From positions 1 through 23,253 of the IMG/VR virus record IMGVR_UViG_3300049483_000201: a stretch of 23,253 bases of DNA, one strand, 5' to 3'. The notes under the pieces were generated by a model. The model was not told the origin of the DNA and did no database searches. It saw only the letters and a list, made by a program, of their open reading frames with translations. Below are positions 16,035-21,827 of this stretch, piece after piece. The DNA comes from a virus. Made by a program: the position numbers and the translations under genes. Each line of letters starts with the position of its first letter. Within the stretch, counting starts at the first letter, position 1.

Positions 16035-16114
16035 TATAACGCCTTCTTGCAGTGAATACAAATATTTGATCTGAATGTCACGTGAACACCATCTTTACAT
16101 TGCTCCAAAAGCAT
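16034..16114 (-). CDS. Tiny Cys/His protein (26 aa)
   Basis: The ATG is 2 nt after the portal stop, and its TAA overlaps the next ATG, so it fills the space between portal and the 47-residue gene exactly. The sequence holds Cys6, His11, Cys19, His21 and Cys22 (ending ICIHCKKAL), enough ligands for a minimal zinc finger. A longer in-frame reading starts inside the portal gene and lacks support. Moderate confidence because of its size. Confidence 0.5.
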   Translation of the reverse strand: MLLEQCKDGVHVTFRSNICIHCKKAL

Positions 16115-16115
16115 A

Positions 16116-17537
16116 TCACTGGCTTGGTATTCCTTTGGCTTCAACAGGAGCCACGCCAGTACCAGGATCAACAGGATTCTGAAACTGTGGTGCAATAATT
16201 TCACTAAAAGTCTTCCTGAGTTCAAGATTCTTCTTCACCGTTTCGATGGCCTTTTCTTCGTCAACACCCTCATCTTCGTCTATCAGTTCATCCACCGGAG
16301 TCCAGAGACCTAATTTGTATTTTCTTTCAAGAACATCCATCCTCTCGACTTCGGTTTGCATTGGGAGAATGTCTGAAAAGTCGCAGATGAATTTGGAGTC
16401 AAGCGGAATCTGTGGTTTTGTGTGGTAGTTCCACACCGCGGCGGTTGCGATAAATAGCTTCTTCTCGAACTTTCTCAAAGCCTCAATATCGTCCTGACGC
16501 AGTTCCATCAACTCGACATTATCAATATACTTCGCTGAGGCTGATTGGGCTTTTGTGTCAATGGAAACGGAGTCTGCCGTGAGTCCCCTCATCACCGCGG
16601 ACATCCTTATCATCCAATCTATCTGCAACAGACACGCCTGAATCGCCGGAGTCGGTTGTGCATAAAAAAGATTCGGTACAACCATTCCTTCTCTTACACC
16701 ATCCACCTCAATGATGGTGTCAGGCCCAGTTTGCATCTCTCCCTTTTTATTGAGATTGATTCCAACCGCCTGACCATGACTCTGCATGATTGCGTTATGA
16801 AATGTCGAGCAAAGCAGGATATTGGTCTTTTCGGCTACATCCACCAACTGACTGTCTCCCTCACCCCAATGATCTTCCGTTTCTCTCAATCTACATGGGA
16901 TGAACTGAAGCAATCCATAAGGATTTACACCATTGGGATTCTCCTCAGATTTCATCTTTCTGTCGTTCTGGTCTAAGATATAATGTTCTGTTGCCGACCA
17001 AAAGACTTTAACGGTTGAACCGTCTCTGTCTATTTCGTACAGAATCTCCAACGGCTCAAGATAGTTCTTCGGACTTTCCCTTACCGAAATCAAATGAGGG
17101 GGGAAGAGATCGTACTCTATGTGGTCATTTCTCCACACCGGAGCGACATAGACCGTATCCAAGAGTTTCGCCAATCTGTTCCATCTCTTTGCCTGGACGT
17201 TGATATTTGAACCTTCAAGTAATTCCTGATAGGTTATATTTACAGCATCGTCTTCCACCCATCTTTCCGCGGGGTCTTTGTAGGCTAACGAACTCCTGTC
17301 TATGACTTTCCTGACAATATCAATGTACGGTATCTGCATCCTTCTAAGAGTATCGGGCTTGAATTGATTCCCCATTGCCCTCACTAAATACATGAGTATT
17401 TCATCTTTATCACCCATGTAATAATCATAGAGTTTCTGGAAGTGTTTGGCACGATTGAACTCCCCCTGAGACTTAAATCTCTCAAGAAGAGGGCTATCAG
17501 TCCTGCCGAGCTTATCGAAAAGACTTAATGCACCCAT
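16116..17537 (-). CDS. Portal protein (SPP1 gp6-like)
   Basis: The 473-residue protein starts 13 nt inside the end of the large terminase gene. It shows portal features: an N-terminal helical part (FNRAKHFQKLYDYYMGDKDEIL..), IPYIDIVRKVIDRSSLAYKDP near residues 70-90, and a wing region with YDLFPPHLISVRESPKNYLEPLEILYEIDRDG. A WGEGDSQLVDVAEKTNILLCSTFHNAIMQSHGQAVGIN segment and a C-terminal helical stem (VERMDVLERKYKLGLWTPVDELIDEDEGV) follow. The dodecameric portal sits at one capsid vertex, docks the terminase and lets DNA in and out. Length and order (terL, portal) are standard for the SPP1-type family. Confidence 0.92.
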   Translation of the reverse strand: MGALSLFDKLGRTDSPLLERFKSQGEFNRAKHFQKLYDYYMGDKDEILMYLVRAMGNQFKPDTLRRMQIPYIDIVRKVIDRSSLAYKDPAERWVEDDAVNITYQELLEGSNINVQAKRWNRLAKLLDTVYVAPVWRNDHIEYDLFPPHLISVRESPKNYLEPLEILYEIDRDGSTVKVFWSATEHYILDQNDRKMKSEENPNGVNPYGLLQFIPCRLRETEDHWGEGDSQLVDVAEKTNILLCSTFHNAIMQSHGQAVGINLNKKGEMQTGPDTIIEVDGVREGMVVPNLFYAQPTPAIQACLLQIDWMIRMSAVMRGLTADSVSIDTKAQSASAKYIDNVELMELRQDDIEALRKFEKKLFIATAAVWNYHTKPQIPLDSKFICDFSDILPMQTEVERMDVLERKYKLGLWTPVDELIDEDEGVDEEKAIETVKKNLELRKTFSEIIAPQFQNPVDPGTGVAPVEAKGIPSQ

Positions 17538-18769
17538 ACGGAAGCCTGTGGTAGATTAACGAACTGTACTGCATACCTGATAGCGTCACAGGCATGGACA
17601 TTGAACTTGACGTACTCTCCGGGGATTATCAAACCATTTCTGTCTGTTTTGGTGGAATACCCCCGCCAATCTCTGTACCCGTTGAAACTCCTATCTGTAA
17701 ACTGTACGTGATACTTCAAACACGCATCCACACCCTGACGAACCGAACCAGCACCCTTTTTTGAGCCGTAAACATTAAACCCGGCATTTTGAAGCTCCAT
17801 AATTCTGTCGGGTTCGGCTGAATCGCAGACTATTTGCCCGGAAACACCCAACTCCTTCATCTTCTCGATGAGCATGGAATTGGTTAGATTCCTTTCGTAT
17901 ATCCACTCGTCTGCAAATAACTCCCCTCCTCTAAACCCACATCTCATAAGACACGTAGGATCGGGGTTGTATCCGAAGTCCAAACCCCAGATGTAATCAG
18001 TACAGTTCTCAGGCATCTCCCCACCCATCGCGTATCTTGTGTAAACTGCCGTTCTCCTGATCCCCCTCTCACCCAATCCATATACTCGCCAAAGGTTCTC
18101 ATCTTCGTCCTTTAACCTCTCAATCTCTTTTACCGTAATTTCATCCAAAAACGGATTGTCAAGGTATGTAGATTTTACAAGAGCAACGTCCCCCCTCGTT
18201 AAAACCTTGTCATAAATCCAGTGGTCTATTTCACTTGGATTATAGTCAAGAAAAATAGTCCCGGTGGTTCTAAGGGCCAACTGTAAGAAATCCTCATAAG
18301 CTAACTCATTGGCCTCGTTTAACCACAGATACTTCCTCTTTCTACCTCTGACTTTCTGACTCTCATCAACCCCGAAGAACTCGACCTCGGACCGCCCTAT
18401 TTTGTATATGCTGTTCGTCCTGTCATGTAATTCGGGGTTGTAGAGATCATACTGCTCCAACAACGCCTGAAAGTCCCTCATGGCACTACCCCTTAACGGA
18501 GGCATGGAAGCCCTTACTACTGAAAAAATAGCCTTCTCCTGTAAAGCCCTGATAATAAACAACTGGCATAAACTGAATGTCTTCGAGCTTCTCGTCCCAC
18601 CCTGATTGACTATCACCCTCTTCCCGGATTCTACATGAGCCAACGTCTCAGCCAATACCCTCGACATCTTCATCTCAAGGACTCTGCCCTCATTCACCGA
18701 CTGAAGCTCCCTCAGCCTCTCCTTGGCCTTCTCTACCCTCGGTACTTTACTCTTCGGACTCTTATTCAA
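17525..18769 (-). CDS. terL: Terminase large subunit (ATPase and nuclease)
   Basis: The 414-residue protein has all main TerL motifs. These are Walker A GGTRSSKT (residues 57-64), Walker B KYLWLNEAN (146-154, catalytic Glu152) and coupling motif LDYNPSE (174-180). RNase H-like nuclease acidic residues sit at Asp264 (WGLDFGYNPDP), Asp316 (VCDSAEPDR) and Asp395 (HACDAIRYA). It drives DNA packaging into procapsids and cuts the concatemer. The pattern fits the PBSX/SPP1-type large terminases. The start is a TTG at 18769 with a weak ribosome site; an in-frame ATG near residue 33 is possible but would shorten the N-terminus. A 437-nt gap separates it from the small subunit. Confidence 0.95.
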   Translation of the reverse strand: MNKSPKSKVPRVEKAKERLRELQSVNEGRVLEMKMSRVLAETLAHVESGKRVIVNQGGTRSSKTFSLCQLFIIRALQEKAIFSVVRASMPPLRGSAMRDFQALLEQYDLYNPELHDRTNSIYKIGRSEVEFFGVDESQKVRGRKRKYLWLNEANELAYEDFLQLALRTTGTIFLDYNPSEIDHWIYDKVLTRGDVALVKSTYLDNPFLDEITVKEIERLKDEDENLWRVYGLGERGIRRTAVYTRYAMGGEMPENCTDYIWGLDFGYNPDPTCLMRCGFRGGELFADEWIYERNLTNSMLIEKMKELGVSGQIVCDSAEPDRIMELQNAGFNVYGSKKGAGSVRQGVDACLKYHVQFTDRSFNGYRDWRGYSTKTDRNGLIIPGEYVKFNVHACDAIRYAVQFVNLPQASVWVH

Positions 18770-18815
18770 AGTGTTTTCTCGTAATAATCGCTATTCACGC
18801 CCCAAATTCGCCAGT

Positions 18816-18956
18816 TTAACCACCATTAAAAACGCCAACATACCAAACCCACTCACCAGATCGCTGATTCTGAACCAATTTCAACAACTCACCAAGGGTT
18901 TTGACGCTTTTCTGTGTCATTTTCGTCAATTCACAAATACTATCACCCACCCGCAT
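18816..18956 (-). CDS. Possible small ORF in the terS-terL gap (46 aa)
   Basis: The frame ATG 18956 to TAA 18816 encodes a helix-prone peptide (SICELTKMTQKSVKTLGELLKLVQ) ending in EWVWYVGVFNGG. A GAGGTG lies about 16 nt upstream, too far for a good ribosome site. It lies in the operon direction, within an otherwise empty gap, and has reasonable amino acid composition. It may be a real small gene or chance. Confidence 0.35.
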   Translation of the reverse strand: MRVGDSICELTKMTQKSVKTLGELLKLVQNQRSGEWVWYVGVFNGG

Positions 18957-19126
18957 AACTCGGTCTTATACACCTCAGCTACCGGGAAATCCCCCAATGC
19001 CCTCCGCAACTTTAATGTGCTCAATATGTTGCGCCATCGCTTTGTCACGCTAAACCCTTATCAATCCCACCGTTACAGACTGGGAACATGGTTTGTGAAA
19101 ATTGGCGGGAAGGGCTACCCTCCGCT

Positions 19127-19141
19127 CGGTCAATCTGACCG
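19127..19141. promoter_or_regulatory. 15-nt palindrome CGGTCA-N3-TGACCG
   Basis: Perfect 6-bp arms around a 3-nt centre. The outer positions match the 15-nt palindrome at 21711 (CGGTnA-N3-TnACCG), so both might bind the same regulator. Purely sequence-based. Confidence 0.4.
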
Positions 19142-19166
19142 CAAGGTTCCCAAATAGGGGGTATCT

Positions 19167-19205
19167 TATGACATAATGCGCTTGACATAATACCCATTAT
19201 GTAAA
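19167..19205. promoter_or_regulatory. ACATAAT box cluster, terS-distal site A
   Basis: Two direct copies of TGACATAAT start 14 nt apart (19169 and 19183). The second pairs with an inverted copy to make a near-perfect palindrome: left arm TTGACATAAT (19182-19191), centre ACCC, right arm ATTATGTAAA (19196-19205), with 9 of 10 pairs. It lies 2 nt from the terS stop. The same box recurs in the late promoter region (19994-20027). Candidate operator or small-terminase binding site. Confidence 0.6.
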
Positions 19206-19206
19206 C

Positions 19207-19890
19207 TTATGCCTTTTCGTCTGTCTTAGCCATTTCAAGCCTGCCTTCAGGATTAACTAGGGTGAGGGTGACCTCCCGGACCTGCTGCCTTTGGTCCGTG
19301 ATTTCCTGCTTGTCACGCCAGCCAGATACGTTCTTGAGTGCAAACATGGCCATTCCTGCGCTGGCTGAGTACTTTGCACTAAGGCCTAATCGCACTAACT
19401 TGCTTGTTTGCATTTGTTTACATGTCTGCAATGCCTTTGCGAATGGAATAGATCTCGACGCATAGACATGTAGCTCAGTATCTACAATGCCTCTATCTAT
19501 GCACCAATCAACTAACCATATTCTTGAAGGGTCATCGCTGCTAAACCATTCTAACATGTCGTTAGCTAATTGCTCTAAGGCATCATCATTATATTTGCGT
19601 GGCCTGCCTATCTTAACCGGTGGTAGTTCACTGGCTATGGCATCATAGGCTGACTTACGTTTAGGCTTGCCATTGCCTTTGTGTAGTCGCTTGGCTGGCG
19701 GAATAGCTCGGCCTGTCTTTGGATCAGTCTTGAATGGCACGGCGGGATCATATCCATCAGGGTAATTCGGATCAATATCAGAATTGATAATATCTTTCTC
19801 AGTTTTGACTTTGGGTTTCTCACCTTTGAGAAAGGGTGAGATGTACTCCCCGTTGTCTTTGATTTTCTTGTAGTTACTGAATTTTCCCAT
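19207..19890 (-). CDS. terS: Terminase small subunit
   Basis: I start this at ATG 19890 (MGKFSNYKKIKDNGEY..., 227 residues). The frame is open further to 19962, but that extension would run straight through a rho-independent terminator hairpin, so it is unlikely to be coding. The first ~90 residues are basic and low-complexity. From about residue 94, GRPRKYNDDALEQLANDMLEWF, then IWLVDWCIDRGI, SIPFAKALQTCKQMQTSKLVRLGL and MAMFALKNVSGWRDKQEITD follow the usual small-terminase plan of a DNA-binding helical domain and the '[MF]FALKN..GW.dk' phrase. It recognises viral DNA and feeds it to TerL. The ribosome site is weak (AGGG very close to the ATG). Confidence 0.85.
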   Translation of the reverse strand: MGKFSNYKKIKDNGEYISPFLKGEKPKVKTEKDIINSDIDPNYPDGYDPAVPFKTDPKTGRAIPPAKRLHKGNGKPKRKSAYDAIASELPPVKIGRPRKYNDDALEQLANDMLEWFSSDDPSRIWLVDWCIDRGIVDTELHVYASRSIPFAKALQTCKQMQTSKLVRLGLSAKYSASAGMAMFALKNVSGWRDKQEITDQRQQVREVTLTLVNPEGRLEMAKTDEKA

Positions 19891-19913
19891 TGCCCTGGAT
19901 TTACTCTTGCAAC

Positions 19914-19948
19914 AAAAAGCCCGCTGCGGTCTCGATGACTTAGCGGGC
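19914..19948 (-). terminator. Rho-independent terminator between late promoter and terS
   Basis: On the minus strand GCCCGCT (19948-19942) pairs perfectly with AGCGGGC (19925-19919) around a 16-nt loop, followed directly by TTTTT (19918-19914). It lies about 50 nt after the predicted transcription start and 24 nt before the terS ATG. Transcripts from the late promoter must therefore pass it to express the operon. Confidence 0.85.
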
Positions 19949-19978
19949 CTATCCTGGATCATTGAATGTTTGAATCAT
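19949..19978 (-). CDS. Nine-residue leader peptide MIQTFNDPG
   Basis: ATG 19978 is preceded by a strong GGGAGG and the frame stops with TAG at 19951-19949, immediately next to the first base of the terminator stem (19948). A ribosome terminating here would cover the 5' arm of the hairpin. This geometry is that of a transcription attenuator leader. The Asp-Pro-Gly-stop ending could slow termination. The frame is seen directly; the regulatory role is inferred. Confidence 0.6.
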   Translation of the reverse strand: MIQTFNDPG

Positions 19979-19993
19979 GTATCCTCCCATTCG

Positions 19994-20027
19994 GACATAA
20001 TGTAGTACTTTACATAATCAATGTCAA
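19994..20027. promoter_or_regulatory. ACATAAT box cluster, late-promoter site B
   Basis: GACATAAT (19994-20001) and TTTACATAAT (20009-20018) are direct copies. The second forms an interrupted palindrome with ATGTCAA (20021-20027), with arms TTTACAT/ATGTCAA and a 5-nt centre. The boxes overlap both promoter elements. The box TT(G/T)ACATAAT matches both arms of site A beyond terS. Confidence 0.6.
19999..20027 (-). promoter_or_regulatory. Late operon promoter TTGACA-N17-TACATT
   Basis: On the minus strand a perfect -35 TTGACA (20027-20022) and a -10 TACATT (20004-19999) are 17 nt apart. They place the start near 19992, 14 nt before the leader peptide. It would drive terS and the whole structural block. 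The promoter elements are embedded in the ACATAAT boxes of site B, so a bound protein would control it. Confidence 0.65.
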
Positions 20028-20191
20028 GTGAAATTTTCGGTAATCTTTTCCTGGATTATTAACGCCAAAAGCATTGAAAACATTGGAGAAAATGAGAAAA
20101 GGTAAGTTTTTCCGTTTGATTTGGGCACATTGAATTTTGTACCTTTATACAGTAATTCGCTGCAGCACACTAAACAAAAGGAGTAAACACC
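20028..20191. other. Divergent intergenic region upstream of the early cluster
   Basis: AT-rich region between the late promoter and the first early gene. It must hold the rightward promoter, but no clear TTGACA/TATAAT pair is present. A weak candidate is TTTG (near 20118) followed 21 nt later by TACCTTTA, resembling the Bacteroidota TTG/TAnnTTTG promoter. A ribosome site AAAGGAG precedes the ATG at 20192. Confidence 0.4.
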
Positions 20192-20404
20192 ATGAAAGCT
20201 CTCAATAGATACGATAAGTGCATTTCGGTTAACCGAACAATCTACTCTTACGAACAAACAGGGAAGCATGGAAAACTCTTCGACGTGGTTGTGTTCTTCG
20301 ACTCAACGGTCCCGGCTCAATTCAAGATTAACTCAAGGCTATCAGAAAAGACAGCGGACCACGAGGACATCATACGGCATTTCATTCTTGAGAAACTTGT
20401 ATAG
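20192..20404 (+). CDS. Small early protein, unknown (70 aa)
   Basis: ATG 20192 has AAAGGAG at good spacing and is the first gene of the rightward cluster. The product is basic at the N-terminus (MKALNRYDKCISVNRTIYSYEQTGKHGK), has a central strand (LFDVVVFFDSTV) and a helical C-terminus (EDIIRHFILEKLV). I recognise no family. A perfect 14-bp palindrome (TTCGGTTAACCGAA, 20224-20237) lies inside its beginning. As the gene nearest the late promoter it could be regulatory, but nothing in the sequence proves that. Confidence 0.75.
   Translation: MKALNRYDKCISVNRTIYSYEQTGKHGKLFDVVVFFDSTVPAQFKINSRLSEKTADHEDIIRHFILEKLV
20224..20237. promoter_or_regulatory. 14-bp perfect palindrome TTCGGTTAACCGAA
   Basis: A perfect 7+7 inverted repeat within the first codons of the first early gene. 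It may be an operator or chance; the centre GTTAAC is also a HincII/HpaI-type palindrome. Confidence 0.3.
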
Positions 20405-20414
20405 TTTTCACCCT

Positions 20415-20443
20415 CCCGGCCTTGCCCTAAAAGTGAGACCGGG
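20415..20443 (+). other. Intergenic hairpin 1 of the early cluster
   Basis: CCCGG (20415-20419) pairs with CCGGG (20439-20443), extended by two more pairs across one mismatch, around a loop containing CCCTAAAAG. There is no T-run. It lies just after the 70-residue gene and resembles two hairpins further downstream in position and loop content. Confidence 0.5.
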
Positions 20444-20491
20444 AACTAAGCGGCGCTAAATCACATATTTCACATAAGAAAGGGCGAAGTA

Positions 20492-20842
20492 ATGAACACT
20501 ATCCCATCTCAAACCAAATGGCAGTATAGCCACAAGCTATTGAAGGCCTGCGAAGTCCTAACACCGGACACAGTAGCCCGCGACGAACAGGCCCGCGGCA
20601 TGATGAAGGCAGAACCTTTGATCGTGGCCTTTGACGCGCTTGCAAAGTACGCCGAAAACTACAAGGCTGAATTTGACTCAGACCTTGCCACGGACGGATA
20701 CCTTGCAGACTATTGGCTCGATTCAATCAAGGCAATCAGAAAGCTATTGAGCGGGCCAGGACTGAAAGACAACGGCGTACTTGAGGAGCTGTATTGGCAA
20801 TCGCTCAAGTACGCCGGATTCACGGATGAACAGGGAGAGTAA
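20492..20842 (+). CDS. Early protein, unknown (116 aa)
   Basis: ATG 20492 follows AAAGGGCGAAG. The protein is soluble, acidic and helical throughout (QYSHKLLKACEVL, EPLIVAFDALAKYAENYKAEF, LADYWLDSIKAIRKLLSGPG, LEELYWQSLKYAGFTDEQGE), with no transmembrane part and no recognised motif. It sits between two intergenic hairpins in the early cluster. Its four-helix character could suit a small binding protein, but no role can be assigned. Confidence 0.8.
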   Translation: MNTIPSQTKWQYSHKLLKACEVLTPDTVARDEQARGMMKAEPLIVAFDALAKYAENYKAEFDSDLATDGYLADYWLDSIKAIRKLLSGPGLKDNGVLEELYWQSLKYAGFTDEQGE

Positions 20843-20848
20843 CACCCA

Positions 20849-20879
20849 GCCCTGCCCAGTCCTAAAGACTTAGCAGGGC
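20849..20879 (+). other. Intergenic hairpin 2 of the early cluster
   Basis: GCCCTGC (20849-20855) pairs perfectly with GCAGGGC (20873-20879). Inside, AGTC (20858-20861) pairs with GACT (20867-20870) around CTAAA. No T-run follows. The 3' part GACTTAGCAGGGC closely matches the GACTTAGCGGGC arm of the terminator at 19914-19948 (plus-strand reading). Confidence 0.65.
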
Positions 20880-20934
20880 ACAAGCTACACCTAAGCCAAA
20901 AAACAGTCACCCAAAAAACAGGAGGGGAACACCA

Positions 20935-21147
20935 ATGAACCTGCCAACATTCCACAACAGCCAACAGGCCATCAACTTTGGCCTACTTGCCACGGAGGAG
21001 GAGCGCGAAGCACTTAGAGAACGGCGGGAACTTACCATCGCTGAGGGGCACGTCTTCGGCCTCAAAGGACAGACTCAGGAAGCAATTAACAGGTTTACAG
21101 CGGCTCAGTTTGACCGTGAAGCCCTGGAAGCACAACCGCTTGCCTGA
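20935..21147 (+). CDS. Small early protein, unknown (70 aa)
   Basis: ATG 20935 is preceded by CAGGAGGGGAAC, a strong ribosome site, which itself follows two copies of a CCAAAAAACAG motif (20895-20925). The product is helical and charged (TEEEREALRERRELTIAEGHVFGLKGQTQEAINRF). No known family is recognised. It is flanked by hairpins on both sides. Confidence 0.75.
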   Translation: MNLPTFHNSQQAINFGLLATEEEREALRERRELTIAEGHVFGLKGQTQEAINRFTAAQFDREALEAQPLA

Positions 21148-21150
21148 CGA

Positions 21151-21185
21151 GTCCCAAAGGACGAAACGGCTCAACTCGGAGCCGT
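21151..21185 (+). other. Intergenic hairpin pair 3 of the early cluster
   Basis: GTCC-CAAA-GGAC (21151-21162) is followed by ACGGCTC (21166-21172) pairing perfectly with GAGCCGT (21179-21185) around AACTCG. It lies right after the 70-residue gene and before the GGAGG ribosome site of the next gene. No T-run is present. Confidence 0.55.
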
Positions 21186-21215
21186 AGCAAGCTAACCAAA
21201 AAAGGAGGCTACACA

Positions 21216-21482
21216 ATGAAAGCACTACACGAAGCAAAAACAGGGAACCACCAGGGGCTTATCATGGATTCTAATGGCCGCAACGTGGCAGTAGTCTATG
21301 AGAAGGAAGATACCCCTGCAATCGTAACCGCCTGCAACTGCCACGAGGAATTGCTGGAAGCACTCAAGGGGCTACTCTATACCTTGGATGAGCAACTTAC
21401 AGAGGACGCACAGGAAAACGAGGACATTATTGAAGCACAAAACAACGCCCGTGCCGCAATCCAAAAAGCAGAGGCCTTGTGA
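21216..21482 (+). CDS. Small phage protein with CNCHEELLEALKGLL motif (88 aa)
   Basis: ATG 21216 follows AAAAAAGGAGG. The N-terminal half is strand-like (LIMDSNGRNVAVVYEKEDTPAIVTACN). The second half contains HEELLEALKGLLYTLDEQ...NNARAAIQKAEAL. This layout is that of a widespread group of small phage proteins whose middle reads '..APELLEALK.LL' and which end in '..AR.AI.KA'. Their function is not known. Its stop overlaps the GTG of the next gene. Confidence 0.82.
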   Translation: MKALHEAKTGNHQGLIMDSNGRNVAVVYEKEDTPAIVTACNCHEELLEALKGLLYTLDEQLTEDAQENEDIIEAQNNARAAIQKAEAL

Positions 21483-21592
21483 TCATCGGAGTTGCAATAT
21501 ACCTAACCGCCAATGCCTTGATTGTCTTCGTGACGGTCAAGGCTTTGGACTACCTACAGAAAAAACAGGATCGAAATGCCGGACAACTCTAA
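21479..21592 (+). CDS. Small single-helix membrane protein (37 aa)
   Basis: GTG 21479 overlaps the previous TGA (GTGA), giving a 37-residue peptide with one hydrophobic helix (IIGVAIYLTANALIVFVTV) and a charged cytoplasmic-type tail (KALDYLQKKQDRNAGQL). Small phage membrane peptides may act in lysis or host takeover, but no assignment is possible. Support comes from the coupling and the clean helix. Confidence 0.55.
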   Translation: MIIGVAIYLTANALIVFVTVKALDYLQKKQDRNAGQL

Positions 21593-21710
21593 GCCCGTGC
21601 AGAAAAAAGGAACCCACTCTTAGCCCGGCGCGTACACTATCCCCTGGATGGAGGCGTACACCCTGAATCGTAGGCTAAAAGCCGAGCGCACACCCACACC
21701 CAAACCAAAT

Positions 21711-21725
21711 CGGTAAAATTTACCG
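21711..21725. promoter_or_regulatory. 15-nt palindrome CGGTAAA-A-TTTACCG
   Basis: A perfect 7-bp inverted repeat around a single A. Its outer bases match the palindrome in the terS-terL gap (19127-19141). It may be an operator. Confidence 0.4.
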
Positions 21726-21739
21726 CATAGGGGAGGGAG

Positions 21740-21826
21740 GGCGTACCCAAAAAACAGGGGCATACCCAAAAAACAGGTGTACCCAAAAAGCGCACCCCAA
21801 AAACCCCGAACGCCTACCCAAAAAAC
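21740..21826 (+). repeat. Short tandem (iteron-like) array, unit TACCCAAAAAACAGG
   Basis: Two 19-nt units (21740-21758 and 21759-21777) differ at one base. Three degenerate copies follow (near 21778, 21793 and 21812) with ACCCAAAAA cores. The same core occurs upstream of the gene at 20935. Iterons at a replication origin or binding sites for an early regulator are both possible. Confidence 0.75.
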
Positions 21827-21827
21827 T

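Larger units (their letters stand above)
18770..19206. other. 437-nt intergenic gap between terS and terL
   Basis: No long minus-strand gene fills this gap. It contains a possible 46-residue frame (18816-18956), a 15-nt palindrome CGGTCAATCTGACCG (19127-19141) and a cluster of ACATAAT boxes next to the terS stop (19167-19205). Terminase small and large genes are normally adjacent, so a gap with symmetric sites here could be a packaging (cos/pac) or control region. Confidence 0.7.
21593..21827. other. Convergent intergenic region with repeats
   Basis: A 235-nt gene-free stretch between the rightward early cluster and the leftward operon. It holds GCGTACAC direct repeats (21630 and 21654), a GGCTAAAAGCC mini-hairpin, a 15-nt palindrome at 21711-21725 and a CCCAAAAAACAGG-type array (21740-21826). 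No canonical terminator with a T-run is seen for either operon. Confidence 0.7.

Noticed and set aside
18723-19157. 144-codon plus-strand frame spanning the terL start and the gap
   Set aside because: It overlaps the terL N-terminus on the opposite strand, has no ribosome site or promoter, and its low-complexity Asn/Thr/His-rich product looks like a reverse-strand shadow.
19163-19210. Rightward promoter TTGACA at 19182
   Set aside because: The -10 position (ACTTAT) matches poorly and it would transcribe antisense into terS; the sequence is better read as part of the palindromic box cluster.
19891-19962. 24-codon N-terminal extension of the small terminase
   Set aside because: It runs through the terminator hairpin and T-tract and has no ribosome site; the ATG at 19890 is preferred.
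21740-21826. Tandem array as a CRISPR
   Set aside because: Units are adjacent 14-20-nt near-copies without unique spacers of constant length, and no cas genes are present.
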